DNA of 64,000 nt from Candidatus Poseidoniaceae archaeon (lineage in GTDB: Archaea > Thermoplasmatota > Poseidoniia > Poseidoniales > Poseidoniaceae): positions 137,184 to 201,183 of the forward strand of contig JASLKG010000004.1 in the NCBI GenBank assembly GCA_030747695.1, written 5' to 3'. Below the pieces are notes generated by a model. The model ran no database searches. It was not told the origin of the DNA and saw only the letters and a list, made by a program, of their open reading frames with translations. Of this stretch, positions 34,916 through 45,290 are shown one piece after another (position 1 is the first letter of the stretch; every line of letters begins with the position of its first letter). Both the position numbers and the translations under genes were made by a program.

Positions 34916-37900
34916 TTACGTTCTTCTACCAGGGCGTCTTACAGAACCTTTCTGCATTGCCTTGCTTTGCTTTTCTGAAACAATTGTATCGGTTGGCATT
35001 CCACGCCTACGCATTTCTGATGGCTTCATATTTCCTCTTTTGCGATTTGCTGATCCTGTAGGTTTTCCAGCCTTTCCTGATTTCCTTTGTATTAATTGAG
35101 GCCTTCCACGATATGCAACTGGTCCAACTAATCTCTCCATAGCTGGCACTTCAGAGTCTTGTTCCTTTGGTCGCTTAAGCCACCATCCTGGTGATAAATT
35201 TTGATTACGTGCATCCTTATTTCTACGCATTGTATTAGCACGGCGTGCTAGTCTTGGCTTGAGAGATTTCTCAGTTTCCTTTGAAACCATCATAGTTAGC
35301 CATCCTGGCAATCCTACATCGTATACATTGCCATAAATTGTACAAAGCATACCTGAAAGTAACAAATGTGTTCCAACAGGTAATGATTGCCTATTCAGAG
35401 TAATTTTGCTCCTCTTTATTCTCTTAGCATAAGCCACCATAGCTTTTTGATCCCTGTGCTTAATAACACGCCACTGCTGTCTATTGAATCTTCTAATACC
35501 TTGATGAATGAACAACAATGAGGCTGCAATTGTTATTCCTTCTAAAGGTCCAATTTCCCCATATCCTATTGTACCTAATATAAACCAAAGAGGCATCAAT
35601 ACCCCCCAATTAAACACCTGTGCTAACATCCCCGAAGTATATCGTGGTGTCATTTTCTTTTCCACTGCATGGGCTGCAACGATTAACATATTTGCATTTA
35701 GGGCCTCATCAACACCTCCTTTAGCCATTAATGCCGCGATAGGATTTGTTGGTGCCTCATCAATCCATCGTTTTGACCTCTTGGTTGGGGGCAATGCAAG
35801 AGCAACTTCCAGCTCATCAGCACCTCCATCTCCCCTTTGTCTTCCCATTATTGCTGCTAGTGATTTTACCCTTGGATCGTATGGATCTGATTCTTCTAAC
35901 TCATCGAGTACCGATAACGCACTATGCCATTCTCCTTTGTCAATTAAACATAGAGATGCAGCAATACGAGGCTTGACCATTGTTGGATTTTCCCGTACCA
36001 ATCTCAATGCTGTTTCTAAGGCGTCTTCATGCAAATTTTGTGCACGTAATAGTGCTATGTGTGACAATCTAGCATGAACAGTCAACCTATCTTTATGTAA
36101 AGCACCTTCAGCGGGAACAGGACTCCATGAATCTAGCATCCTCATCAAATCATTTAGATGGTCGATGCAAGGATTGTTTTCCCAATCCCACAAATCATCT
36201 TCAGTTACTGTACCATTCCAAGGATCGAACCATTCACAAATGAATGCCAATAATTCGGGCTCATCATAACCTTCAGGACGTTGCAAATTGTGTAAGGACT
36301 CTCGTGCTGCATCAAGACGGCGGCAAGCTATATGACTTGCAGCAAGAATCATTCTGGCTTCATCATCATTGCCACCTGCTTGGGCTAACACTGACCTGGC
36401 AATCTCACTAGCACCTGGCCATAATCCACGCATAGCCAACTCTAGCATCTTGGCCCTACTTTTTGCCATTCGGACTACAGCCTCATCTTCACCAATACTT
36501 CGGTTTTGAAATCTTATCAAGCCATCAATATCATCCTTTGATGCCGCATCATCAACCAGATCAAACATCCAATTTCCACCACCGGACATTATGGCACCTT
36601 CCCTTCTTTCATCGGGATTTAAATCAAATTTCAAATTCCTTAGTTGGTTGAATCTTGGAGCTGACAATATCCATGTCATTAAGAATATTAATTGGCCAAC
36701 TGCTATGAAAATCCAGGTTACAAGTAATCGATTTTTCTCATCAAATCCACGAGATTCAAACCACTCAATAAATGGCATTGATGCTCCAAATTCTTTGTAA
36801 CAAACAAGAACTAAAAGCAATGCAGTATAACCACTGAAACCTGCAAATGCAAAATATAGAAGTCGTGATTGTGCATTTTCTTCGGAACGTATCTCACGAG
36901 GAGTAGAAAGTAAAACTCCACCAAGTCCTCCGAATGCCTGACCACCAAGGAATAAGTTACGAATTAACTCAAATATGAAAGCCAATCCAACAATTGCAAT
37001 ATTTAGGGATAAATATGCAGCCAACATTTCAGGCAAATTCTTCAAAGCTTCCCATTCTGAAAGTAAAGGATTGTTTTGGATTTGGAGATATACTTGATGC
37101 CCTAGTATACCCCCATAGTTCAATACTTCCTGACCGTTTTCTGGATTGTTTAGCATTACATGCAATACTGTCACTATACCGTTTACAGCAGTAAATGGCA
37201 TCGTCATTAGAAAAAGAATTAGAATGAATGAAAAAAACCTGCTAAGAGGATTCAATTTGTCAGGATCAATTGGATTTGGACGACCCAACCATGAACGATA
37301 TTTTCCAATTAGAAGCATGTTCCATGATGCGCCCATAATACGCCCATATGCGATAATGGTAGGGCCCATGAAAACCATTGCAGCTGCAGCAATGGCAATT
37401 GGTTTCTGATCTGGACTAATTCTTGGTGCCAAGAATACCCAAGTTGCCAAAGAGCCGAAAACTAACCCTGAAAATGTTCCAAGCCTTCGCATAAATACGC
37501 GTATAACATTTGGTTTGCTAGTTCCAGTCCTTTTACCTAATATTTGACCATTTAATGTCTCCCATGGAGAGATTACTATAGGAATTAGAACAAGAAGCCC
37601 CATTAGCATCAAATTTGGTAAATAATATATTTCTGCTTCAAACATTAATTCAGAAATAAGTAACAATACACCTGTCATTGCCATCATGTATAATGCAACT
37701 CCAAATCCCACATTTGGTAATGAAAGTAGTTTTGCTGCACCTCTTCTGCCCTTAGTCAGCCTATGAATTTCATAAAGGCCATCATCAATCTCAAAACCAA
37801 CCTGTAATCTTGCCAGTTGACTGGGAACCATCCATTTCCACAAGCCTATGGCTACACTAAGAGAAATTAATAATGGAATGATATGTCCAATCTTGAATAC

Positions 37901-38008
37901 ACTAGGATTTTCAATAGTTCCTGCAGACACTGTAGGAACTAATAACAGACATGCTACGCATGTCACAACAAAAACCCTCATCATGGGTGCGTAACTAATC
38001 ACGTTCAT
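34916..38008 (-). CDS. Large multi-pass membrane protein with TPR-like region
   Basis: 1030 residues, not recognised. The first 460 residues hold about ten hydrophobic helices after a signal-like start (VFVVTCVACLLLVPTVSA). A cytosolic helical region of about 300 residues looks like TPRs (AQNLHEDALETALRLVRENP, KGEWHSALSVLDELEESDP). Two or three more membrane helices follow (VFNWGVLMPLWFILGTIGYG, TIAASLLFIHQG), then a basic, Arg/Lys-rich tail. Its ATG overlaps the aminotransferase stop (ATGA). A scaffold for envelope assembly would fit, but there is no direct evidence. Confidence 0.6.
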   Translation of the reverse strand: MNVISYAPMMRVFVVTCVACLLLVPTVSAGTIENPSVFKIGHIIPLLISLSVAIGLWKWMVPSQLARLQVGFEIDDGLYEIHRLTKGRRGAAKLLSLPNVGFGVALYMMAMTGVLLLISELMFEAEIYYLPNLMLMGLLVLIPIVISPWETLNGQILGKRTGTSKPNVIRVFMRRLGTFSGLVFGSLATWVFLAPRISPDQKPIAIAAAAMVFMGPTIIAYGRIMGASWNMLLIGKYRSWLGRPNPIDPDKLNPLSRFFSFILILFLMTMPFTAVNGIVTVLHVMLNNPENGQEVLNYGGILGHQVYLQIQNNPLLSEWEALKNLPEMLAAYLSLNIAIVGLAFIFELIRNLFLGGQAFGGLGGVLLSTPREIRSEENAQSRLLYFAFAGFSGYTALLLVLVCYKEFGASMPFIEWFESRGFDEKNRLLVTWIFIAVGQLIFLMTWILSAPRFNQLRNLKFDLNPDERREGAIMSGGGNWMFDLVDDAASKDDIDGLIRFQNRSIGEDEAVVRMAKSRAKMLELAMRGLWPGASEIARSVLAQAGGNDDEARMILAASHIACRRLDAARESLHNLQRPEGYDEPELLAFICEWFDPWNGTVTEDDLWDWENNPCIDHLNDLMRMLDSWSPVPAEGALHKDRLTVHARLSHIALLRAQNLHEDALETALRLVRENPTMVKPRIAASLCLIDKGEWHSALSVLDELEESDPYDPRVKSLAAIMGRQRGDGGADELEVALALPPTKRSKRWIDEAPTNPIAALMAKGGVDEALNANMLIVAAHAVEKKMTPRYTSGMLAQVFNWGVLMPLWFILGTIGYGEIGPLEGITIAASLLFIHQGIRRFNRQQWRVIKHRDQKAMVAYAKRIKRSKITLNRQSLPVGTHLLLSGMLCTIYGNVYDVGLPGWLTMMVSKETEKSLKPRLARRANTMRRNKDARNQNLSPGWWLKRPKEQDSEVPAMERLVGPVAYRGRPQLIQRKSGKAGKPTGSANRKRGNMKPSEMRRRGMPTDTIVSEKQSKAMQKGSVRRPGRRT

Positions 38009-39219
38009 GACTGCTTCGCTAACCTATGTCGTGAAAGGAAACTGTCAATTCTATCAAATGCCCTATTCAAAGTATCCAAATCAGCAAGATAGACTATCCT
38101 GATGTGCCCTACTCCCTTTATCGGTGAAAAACCACTGCCATGTACGACTAATACATGTTCTTCATGAAGTAACTGTAACACAAAATTCTTGTCATTATTG
38201 GACCACATATCATCAGTCAAGCGTACAAACATGTAGAATGCCCCCCCTGGGGCTTCGACCTCTAAACCATCGATTTCCGCAATCCGTTCTAGACATAATT
38301 TACGTCTGTTTTGAACCTTTAAGAGATGATCTTGCATCCATTTGCGACTTGAATTAAGTCCTGCTAGATATCCCATTTGTGCGGGAGTTGAGGCGCAAAG
38401 TCTTGAACGTAGAAGTCTTTCAATTCCATCTCGAACATCAATTAATACTCCAGTTGGGTCATGTACTGCAATGTAACCAATCCTCCAACCTGGTGCATAG
38501 TAGACTTTAGATACGCCATTTAGAGTGAATACTGGTACATTGTTTGAGCGAGATGCGACTGAAACTTGTTTTCCGCTAAAATCTAGCGCGTCATAAATTT
38601 CATCAGCGATTATCATACAATTTGGCCATTTTGCTGCAATCTTAATCAATTTGTCAATTTCATCAGCACCAGCAACATTACCTGTCGGATTATTTGGATT
38701 AATTAACACAAGTAGGCGTACTGAATCGTCCATTTTTGATTCGATGTCTTCTAGATCAATTGACCACCCATCATTAGATTTTAGTGTATATTCTATTGTT
38801 TCAGCACCATACATTTGGGGATAAGCCATGTAAGGAGGATAGTGTGGACCTGGGGCAAGTACTTTCGTACCTTCATCTAGTGTCGCAGCAAAAATAATCT
38901 GTAACGCCTCAGTAACGCCATGGCAAACATAAACATTTTCTGAAGCGCAATCCCAGCCTTTCGACTTTTCATCATCGGCAATTGCATTTCGCAACTCTGG
39001 CAACCCATAAGATGGCGAATAACCAGATTTACCCTCGAGAACTGCTTTTGAAAATGCTTCAGACATATGAGAAGGAGTTGGTAAGCCTGGGTAAGCAATA
39101 GGATCTCCAATATTCAGCTTGATTATTTCATGGCCTTCGTTTTCTAATTCAGTAGCAGGTACAACAACATCACGTATTGCATATTCAATTGATGCTGCTC
39201 GGCCTGAAACTGGGATCAT
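38005..39219 (-). CDS. Class I PLP aminotransferase (alanine/aspartate-type)
   Basis: 404 residues. Fold-type I motifs: IKLNIGDPIAYPGLPTP, GYSPSYGLPELRNAI, LINPNNPTGNV, ADEIYDALDF and the PLP-lysine segment LNGVSKVYYAPGWRIGY, with the substrate Arg near the C-terminus. The PxxYPPY segment and GDP start resemble AlaT/archaeal alanine or aspartate aminotransferases; exact substrate unknown. The ATG overlaps the EVE gene stop (TAATG), and its own stop overlaps the next ATG, so three genes are coupled. Confidence 0.88.
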   Translation of the reverse strand: MIPVSGRAASIEYAIRDVVVPATELENEGHEIIKLNIGDPIAYPGLPTPSHMSEAFSKAVLEGKSGYSPSYGLPELRNAIADDEKSKGWDCASENVYVCHGVTEALQIIFAATLDEGTKVLAPGPHYPPYMAYPQMYGAETIEYTLKSNDGWSIDLEDIESKMDDSVRLLVLINPNNPTGNVAGADEIDKLIKIAAKWPNCMIIADEIYDALDFSGKQVSVASRSNNVPVFTLNGVSKVYYAPGWRIGYIAVHDPTGVLIDVRDGIERLLRSRLCASTPAQMGYLAGLNSSRKWMQDHLLKVQNRRKLCLERIAEIDGLEVEAPGGAFYMFVRLTDDMWSNNDKNFVLQLLHEEHVLVVHGSGFSPIKGVGHIRIVYLADLDTLNRAFDRIDSFLSRHRLAKQS

Positions 39220-39677
39220 TACATGCCACCCATCCTACATACTTCATTGAAATGCTCCTCTGAAACAGGCTGTACAGACAATCTTTGACCCCTTTGTAAT
39301 AATGGCATACCTTCGAGTTTAGGATTTTCACGGAGAGTTCCCAAAGGAACCATTTCTAATTCCTGAATTGGTTCAATGTCTACCATTATCCACCGAGGAT
39401 TATCTGGGCTTGATTTTTCATCAAAATACTTACTATCAGTGTCCCATGATGTGAAATCAGGATAACCTTCCCTGCAAACTTTTGCAAGGCCTGCGACATG
39501 AGGAGGTTTAGTGTTTGAATGGTAGAATAGAACCATGTCTCCTAGTTTCATCTGGTCTCTCATGATATTTCTAGCCTGATAATTACGCACCCCATCCCAA
39601 TGAGTTTTCCCATCTTTCAATAGTTGAGAAAAGGGATAGACATCCGGTTCAGACTTCATCAACCAATATGCCACCAT
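39219..39677 (-). CDS. EVE domain protein
   Basis: 152 residues matching the EVE (PUA-like) family throughout: YWLMKSEPDVYPFSQL, HWDGVRNYQARNIMRD, GDMVLFYHSN and GLAKVCREGYPD. EVE proteins bind modified bases in DNA or RNA; cellular role here unknown. First gene of a coupled unit with the aminotransferase and the 1030-residue membrane protein, a context that does not explain its job. Confidence 0.88.
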   Translation of the reverse strand: MVAYWLMKSEPDVYPFSQLLKDGKTHWDGVRNYQARNIMRDQMKLGDMVLFYHSNTKPPHVAGLAKVCREGYPDFTSWDTDSKYFDEKSSPDNPRWIMVDIEPIQELEMVPLGTLRENPKLEGMPLLQRGQRLSVQPVSEEHFNEVCRMGGM

Positions 39678-39709
39678 GGTTGTCCGCTAATGTGCAATCA
39701 CTTGTAAGT

Positions 39710-42649
39710 TTACCATGCATCGCCGCGATCTGGAATTAACACTGCATCTACCATATCTATGTCGCCACGATCCCCAACTTGCCCCAAACCTAACTTTCTA
39801 GCCATAGCACTACCCCCGCCAGTAGAACCTATTCCAAATTCTTCTAATGCCACAAATATTGCTGGTAAGAGAATCAACGCACTAGCAGCCGCAATCCATA
39901 ATAGAATAATAATTACAGTGATAAATGGTTGTATTTCAGGAATTGGAATTTGATAAGCTGTTACTAATCCAAGCGTTGTGACTGTTGCTGCCTCGAACAG
40001 AGACATACCAGTTGAAACTGTTGAAGTTCTAATTGCTTCAAGGCCACCTCCTAATTCACGGATACGGTTGGCTATGTGAATCGAAAAGTCAACTCCGACA
40101 CCAACAAGAATTGAACCAATCATAACTGTTACCAATGACAGAGGTACATCCATTTGCCACATGACTAACCATTGTAGCGCGACTGTAGCAATAACCGGTG
40201 CTGTAGTCCAGAATGAAAAGCGAACATCTTTGAATACAATTGCAAGTGTCATCAAAGTCAATATGACTGCAAACCCTAGTGATGACCATTGTGATCCGAC
40301 AATCAATTCATTTACTGCTATGGCAACTGCAGCTACTCCAGTAAGTTCCTCCGCGTGTATATCACCTTCGTAATCCATCGATGTATCTTGATTTACTTCC
40401 GATACGGCCAGAGTTGTTTCAGCTACTGGTACGAATGGCATATCAACATAAACTAAATTTCGAGAATAATCATCTGAAATAAATAACCCTCTAGTTTCAT
40501 CAGTTAAACTAGCATAAAATACGTTCAATAGGAAACGCTCAATCGTAGGATTTTCAGTGCCTGTAGCACGCGGCTCTGTTAATACTTCCCAGAATGTTAC
40601 ATCTTCAGTAAAGGTACGATTGACATATGGCTCAAGGGCATCACGTAATGGTTCTGGGAACCATGGCTGATTTATTACCGCAAATATTGGTTCACCTGAT
40701 GCGTTTAAACCAACTCCTACAGATTTCATTAAGAATACAATACTAACGGCTGTCGTTTTATTGATATCATTGAGGTTATTTTCTAATGCAGAAATACCTA
40801 ACAGTTTTTCGACGGGTTCGGCCTCCTCTAATGGGGCATCACCTGAAATATCACCATGAACGAGAATCATTCCAACTTGCCCTGCATTAAACTCTCGAGA
40901 ATATTTCTTCATCGTTATTACTGAAGTTTCATCTTCTGGAGCCATACCTAGTAAATCAATATCCTCTACAACATTTGCTTGCCCCCAATAACCTGAAACA
41001 AACATCAGTACCAAGAAGAAAGCTATAACGCCCTTTGACCATTTTATTGGAATTTGTACGGCCTTTTCAAAAATCCTTAGTGGCGGATGTTTTGGCTTAC
41101 GTAAATCTAGAATTAGAGTTAGGTTGGGAACCATTGCCATAGTCAATATGTAAACAATAATTATCCCCCCTGACAATGCTATACCTACTGTTTCAATTGG
41201 CTTCATAGGAGTGAATGTCAACGATATGAATCCAATAACAGTAGTTACTGCAGAAAGGAATACTGCTCTACCGGTTGACGCCATTGATTGCCTGATTTTT
41301 TCATCCTTTGTTCCAGATTCCTCCGCATATCTATTAGTAATGTGCAACCCATAAGAAACACCTAATGCTAACAAAATAGGACCGACAATTATCACAGTCA
41401 TAGTAACTTCATAATTTGTCCATCCAAGTATACCCAATGTCCAAAAAACCGAACAAAGTGTAGGCAACCCTGCGATTATCACCACCTTTATTCCTTGAAT
41501 AGGTCGCCATGATCCAGTCTGTAACACATCTGAATGGAAAATAAATAATCCTCCTGCGACAAGAACTATTGCCAATGGAAATATTTGCCAAAATAACTTG
41601 AATGAAAATTCAGTTACAGCATTAGTAATTGGGACGGGTCCAGTTAATGTAAATGTAAGTTGAAAATCTTCCCATGTACATGTCTCGTTCACTTGATCGT
41701 CAAAGTCACACTGTCGCTCTTCATTTTTTATTTCCTCAAGTAAAATTGATGTATCCTCAATAATTTCTTTCGCTGTTCTTTCTTTAGTTTCCTGAACGGC
41801 AATGATAATTACTGCCCTATCTAGCAAGCCATCACCATCTGTATCTCTTGCCAACTTGTCTAAACCAGGAGAAGGTGTGCCATCATCTTCATACATTTCA
41901 TCAACGATGATATCGATTCGTTCTTGACCAGGTATGTCATAAGTTCCAATTAAGGGGTCCAAGTTTGACGACATATCATTAATCCACTGCCCTGCTTGAG
42001 CGGTAATACATTGATCATCATCAGGAGGACATAATGACTTTGCTGCTTCTTCTATTACTGCTTCTCTCACCCTAGGGGCACTAGAATTAACCTCTTTCAC
42101 AACTGTCGAAAGTGAAAGTGCGTAGATTACATCATCAGTCGGATCGGACAATCGTGGATTTAACTTTGATTCCACATAGGACATTTCTTGTAAGATCCTT
42201 CTATCATCAATAGGTTCTATTGGTGATTCGATGTAAATAATCATGACATTTGTTGACCAATTTTCTTCAACAGTCTGTATCGTTTTTTTCACAGGAGAAC
42301 CATCGGGCAAATATACTTCAAGATCTCCATTAACTTTCAGTGAGGGTTCGTCACCAGGCTTGAGTGCAGTACCATCAACGAATCCTGAATGGTATGCAAA
42401 AAAGGATGACATCATTAGAAATATCAAAATCATGGCAATTGGGAATTTTGTTAATACCCCGGTCGCACCATACTTTTGCCACTCTCGTTGAAACATTTGA
42501 GGGGCTTCAAGTACTGCATCTAATGCCTTGCGAGCATTGAACTCCTTAACTCTACTAGTTAGCTTATGTTGACCATGGCCCAGTATTACTGACAACCTGT
42601 TCTGGAGGGGTTCGTCATTATCACTTTCCGACTCATATTCGTCAGTCAT
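39710..42649 (-). CDS. RND/MMPL superfamily transporter
   Basis: 979 residues with the twofold RND layout: a helix near residue 70, a large external loop, five to six helices (about 355-520), then a second helix, loop and helix block (about 800-940). The helix-4 signatures GVSYGLHITNRYAEE and GVGVDFSIHIANRIRE are typical of MMPL/Patched-like proteins. Substrate unknown; lipids or hydrophobic molecules are usual for the family. Unusually, the first external loop contains LARDTDGDGLLDRA, a calcium-loop motif of TSP3 type. The ATG at 42649 has a G-rich Shine-Dalgarno. Divergent from valS. Confidence 0.85.
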   Translation of the reverse strand: MTDEYESESDNDEPLQNRLSVILGHGQHKLTSRVKEFNARKALDAVLEAPQMFQREWQKYGATGVLTKFPIAMILIFLMMSSFFAYHSGFVDGTALKPGDEPSLKVNGDLEVYLPDGSPVKKTIQTVEENWSTNVMIIYIESPIEPIDDRRILQEMSYVESKLNPRLSDPTDDVIYALSLSTVVKEVNSSAPRVREAVIEEAAKSLCPPDDDQCITAQAGQWINDMSSNLDPLIGTYDIPGQERIDIIVDEMYEDDGTPSPGLDKLARDTDGDGLLDRAVIIIAVQETKERTAKEIIEDTSILLEEIKNEERQCDFDDQVNETCTWEDFQLTFTLTGPVPITNAVTEFSFKLFWQIFPLAIVLVAGGLFIFHSDVLQTGSWRPIQGIKVVIIAGLPTLCSVFWTLGILGWTNYEVTMTVIIVGPILLALGVSYGLHITNRYAEESGTKDEKIRQSMASTGRAVFLSAVTTVIGFISLTFTPMKPIETVGIALSGGIIIVYILTMAMVPNLTLILDLRKPKHPPLRIFEKAVQIPIKWSKGVIAFFLVLMFVSGYWGQANVVEDIDLLGMAPEDETSVITMKKYSREFNAGQVGMILVHGDISGDAPLEEAEPVEKLLGISALENNLNDINKTTAVSIVFLMKSVGVGLNASGEPIFAVINQPWFPEPLRDALEPYVNRTFTEDVTFWEVLTEPRATGTENPTIERFLLNVFYASLTDETRGLFISDDYSRNLVYVDMPFVPVAETTLAVSEVNQDTSMDYEGDIHAEELTGVAAVAIAVNELIVGSQWSSLGFAVILTLMTLAIVFKDVRFSFWTTAPVIATVALQWLVMWQMDVPLSLVTVMIGSILVGVGVDFSIHIANRIRELGGGLEAIRTSTVSTGMSLFEAATVTTLGLVTAYQIPIPEIQPFITVIIILLWIAAASALILLPAIFVALEEFGIGSTGGGSAMARKLGLGQVGDRGDIDMVDAVLIPDRGDAW

Positions 42650-42801
42650 TTCATGCCCCCCTCAACATGGTCTGTAGGTGGCACTTTTCAAAGCATGCCC
42701 ACTGCGCGTGCATTAGAGTGCACTTACCGCACATTGAAAGGTAGTAGCCGCGAGGCCCCGCCGGACCTGTGAGGATGACGCACGCAGGGCCGGTGAGCAA
42801 A
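42650..42801. other. RND transporter/valS divergent region
   Basis: About 150 bases, GC-richer than the surroundings toward valS. It has a GTGCA/TGCAC inverted repeat around 42708-42723. No RNA gene was recognised; it should contain both promoters. Confidence 0.3.
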
Positions 42802-45273
42802 ATGCCATCCCCAGTACTTCCAGACAAACGTTGGTCAATTGATCTTGAAAAGAAAATTCAAGAAGAACATTATTCTGATTCTGATGCATATAATGCACGT
42901 TATGGATTCAATCCAGATAGTGGAAAAGAGATTTTTGTGATTGACACTCCTCCACCTTATCCTAGTGGGACATGGCACATAGGAGCCGTTGCACAATATT
43001 CAATGATTGATGTAATTGCACGCTCTCAAAGATTACTAGGAAAGGAAGTAAAATTCCCATGGGGAGTTGATCGGAACGGAATAAATGTTGAATTTACTGT
43101 TGAAAAGAATACTGGACAAAAAATGAAAACATATGACCGGGCTGAGTTTCTAAAAATGTGCGAAGCAACAATAGAGGAATATACTCAATCAATGAGAAAT
43201 ACTGCACGTCGTGTTGGCCTTTCTATGGATTATGCAAATGAATATCTAACAGATTCACCCAATTATCGCCAAGTCACACAAGCCATTTTTACTGAATTAT
43301 TCAAGCGAGGAGATATTGTTGAAGACCTCAGGCCAAATATCTATGATCCTGTAGAGGGCACTACAATTGCCGATGCTGAAGTGGAAAGATTACAACGACG
43401 TACACAGTTGGTTGATGTTTTGTGGAAAACTGAAGATGGTGAAGAACTCATAATCTCAACAACAAGGCCTGAACTAATTTGTGCATGTGGAATTGTAGTA
43501 GTTCACCCAGATGATAAGCGTTACAACCATCTAGTGGGTAAGAGAGCATTTTTACCATTGCCTGTAGAAGGGCGTGAAATAAGTGTTGAAATTGCAACAC
43601 ATCCCTCCGTAAAGAGTGAATTTGGTTCAGGAATTCTGATGGTTTGTTCTTTTGGTGATCAAAATGACGTTGCTGTATTTAGAGAATTGGGACTTACTCC
43701 ATTCCAAGCTATTGACCTTGAAGGATGCATGACAAATATTGCTGGACCATTCTCAGGGATGAAAGTTCGTGATGCCCGAAAAGCTGCTATTAAACACCTT
43801 GAAAATGGAGGTTTAATCCATCAAATTGTTGAAAAAGAGCAAGAGGTTCCTGTTTCCGAACGTGGGAAAAATCCTGTTGAAATTATTCTCCTGAAGGAAT
43901 GGTATGTCAGACAAACTCACATTCAAGATCGCATCAGAGAACTCGCTGACGATATTGAGTTTCATCCTCCAAGAAATAAGCAATTTTTGCTAGATTGGAT
44001 GGATAATATTAGTATTGATTGGCCAATAAGTCGGAGGCGTTGGTATCACACTGAAATACCAATTTGGTATGCTGATAGTGGGACGAAAGTAGTAGTGCCA
44101 CCACAGGGAGTTTATGTTCAACCGTGGCGAGAAGAACCTCCGTCTGGAAGTGAAGTACTTGACAGAGAAAGTCGTCAATTAATAGGGATGTGGGATGACA
44201 TAAAGGATAGTTTAGGAGATCTTGTTGGTGAAGAGAAAGTTTTCGATACCTGGATGGATTCTTCAAATTCAAATCTATTTGTCTCTGGATATATTAATGA
44301 CATGAAAACCTTCGAAAAGTCATTTCCAACTGCTATTCGACCTCAAGGGAAGGAAATTGTAAGAACTTGGTTATACTATACTCTTTTGAAGAGTGCCCTT
44401 GTTCTAGATAAGCCCGGATTTAAACACGTATGGATCGATGGTTTAGGAATGGACCCGTGGGGTCGGAAAATGAGCAAATCATTAGGTAATGGCATTGATG
44501 CTGACAGTGTTTTAGAGTGTGGTGCGGGAGGTAGAACCGGTTCATGGAGAGTGAAGGGTCCAGAAAAAAGTGTTCAACTTAGAGCAAATAAAATTGGAAG
44601 TGAGTGTTTTCGATTATGGAAAGCATGTGATGCACAAGTTGGTGATGATTTCCAAATTAATCCTGAAGAAATTGAAGCAAAATATTTCGGCGTCCTAACC
44701 AAATTGTACAATGTTGCTAGATTTGCATCACAATTTGAAGCTCCAAGTGATTTAGATAACATTCCTAACGAACTACCTGTCGAAGACCGATGGATTCTTG
44801 CTGAATTCTCTCACACAATGTCAAGGGTTGAAAGTGCATGGTCTGAATTAGACATCTATACCGCAACACAATCTCTTAAGACATTTGGAACAGGGATTTT
44901 GCCATCACATTGGCTTGAAATGGCAAAATCACGGTTATATGATGGCGATGAAAATGCTGCGTGGACAATACACCGCATAGTTAGAGACCTTATGTCGGCA
45001 CTGTCTCCTGTATGCCCATTCTTCACACACCATATTTCTTCGACACTTTATGGAATTAGTTCTGTTGATGTACGTGCATTCCCAGAGCCTACTCCGAACA
45101 ATGAGGAGTTACGTAACTTAACCGCAAGTATTGAAGATTTCAATGGAGAAACCTGGAGATTGAAGAAGGAACAGGGATTGTCTTTGAATTCACCCATCAC
45201 AGGAATTATTGTTCCAAATTCATTGTCTGAATTTGAAAATATCCTTACTCAAATGCATAAACTCGAGAACTAA
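42802..45273 (+). CDS. valS: Valyl-tRNA synthetase
   Basis: 823 residues, class I synthetase charging tRNA-Val. N-terminal catalytic motif TPPPYPSGTWHIGA, VDRNGINVEFTVEKN (as in Thermoplasmata-like ValRS), the editing domain with STTRPELI, DWPISRRRWYHTEIPIW, and KMSKSLGNG for ATP binding. The HIGH motif reads HIGA, unusual at the last position. The C-terminal anticodon-binding domain includes PSHWLEMAKSRLYDGD. The ATG at 42802 has GGTGAG 4 bases before it; a GTG at 42769 and ATG at 42775 are alternatives. Converges on dinB. Confidence 0.93.
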   Translation: MPSPVLPDKRWSIDLEKKIQEEHYSDSDAYNARYGFNPDSGKEIFVIDTPPPYPSGTWHIGAVAQYSMIDVIARSQRLLGKEVKFPWGVDRNGINVEFTVEKNTGQKMKTYDRAEFLKMCEATIEEYTQSMRNTARRVGLSMDYANEYLTDSPNYRQVTQAIFTELFKRGDIVEDLRPNIYDPVEGTTIADAEVERLQRRTQLVDVLWKTEDGEELIISTTRPELICACGIVVVHPDDKRYNHLVGKRAFLPLPVEGREISVEIATHPSVKSEFGSGILMVCSFGDQNDVAVFRELGLTPFQAIDLEGCMTNIAGPFSGMKVRDARKAAIKHLENGGLIHQIVEKEQEVPVSERGKNPVEIILLKEWYVRQTHIQDRIRELADDIEFHPPRNKQFLLDWMDNISIDWPISRRRWYHTEIPIWYADSGTKVVVPPQGVYVQPWREEPPSGSEVLDRESRQLIGMWDDIKDSLGDLVGEEKVFDTWMDSSNSNLFVSGYINDMKTFEKSFPTAIRPQGKEIVRTWLYYTLLKSALVLDKPGFKHVWIDGLGMDPWGRKMSKSLGNGIDADSVLECGAGGRTGSWRVKGPEKSVQLRANKIGSECFRLWKACDAQVGDDFQINPEEIEAKYFGVLTKLYNVARFASQFEAPSDLDNIPNELPVEDRWILAEFSHTMSRVESAWSELDIYTATQSLKTFGTGILPSHWLEMAKSRLYDGDENAAWTIHRIVRDLMSALSPVCPFFTHHISSTLYGISSVDVRAFPEPTPNNEELRNLTASIEDFNGETWRLKKEQGLSLNSPITGIIVPNSLSEFENILTQMHKLEN

Positions 45274-45290
45274 TTTGTGAACAGATTCAC

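Noticed and set aside
42650-42801. Possible tRNA or small RNA in the GC-rich divergent region before valS
   Set aside because: No cloverleaf, T-arm or known RNA motif could be found; only a 5-bp inverted repeat.
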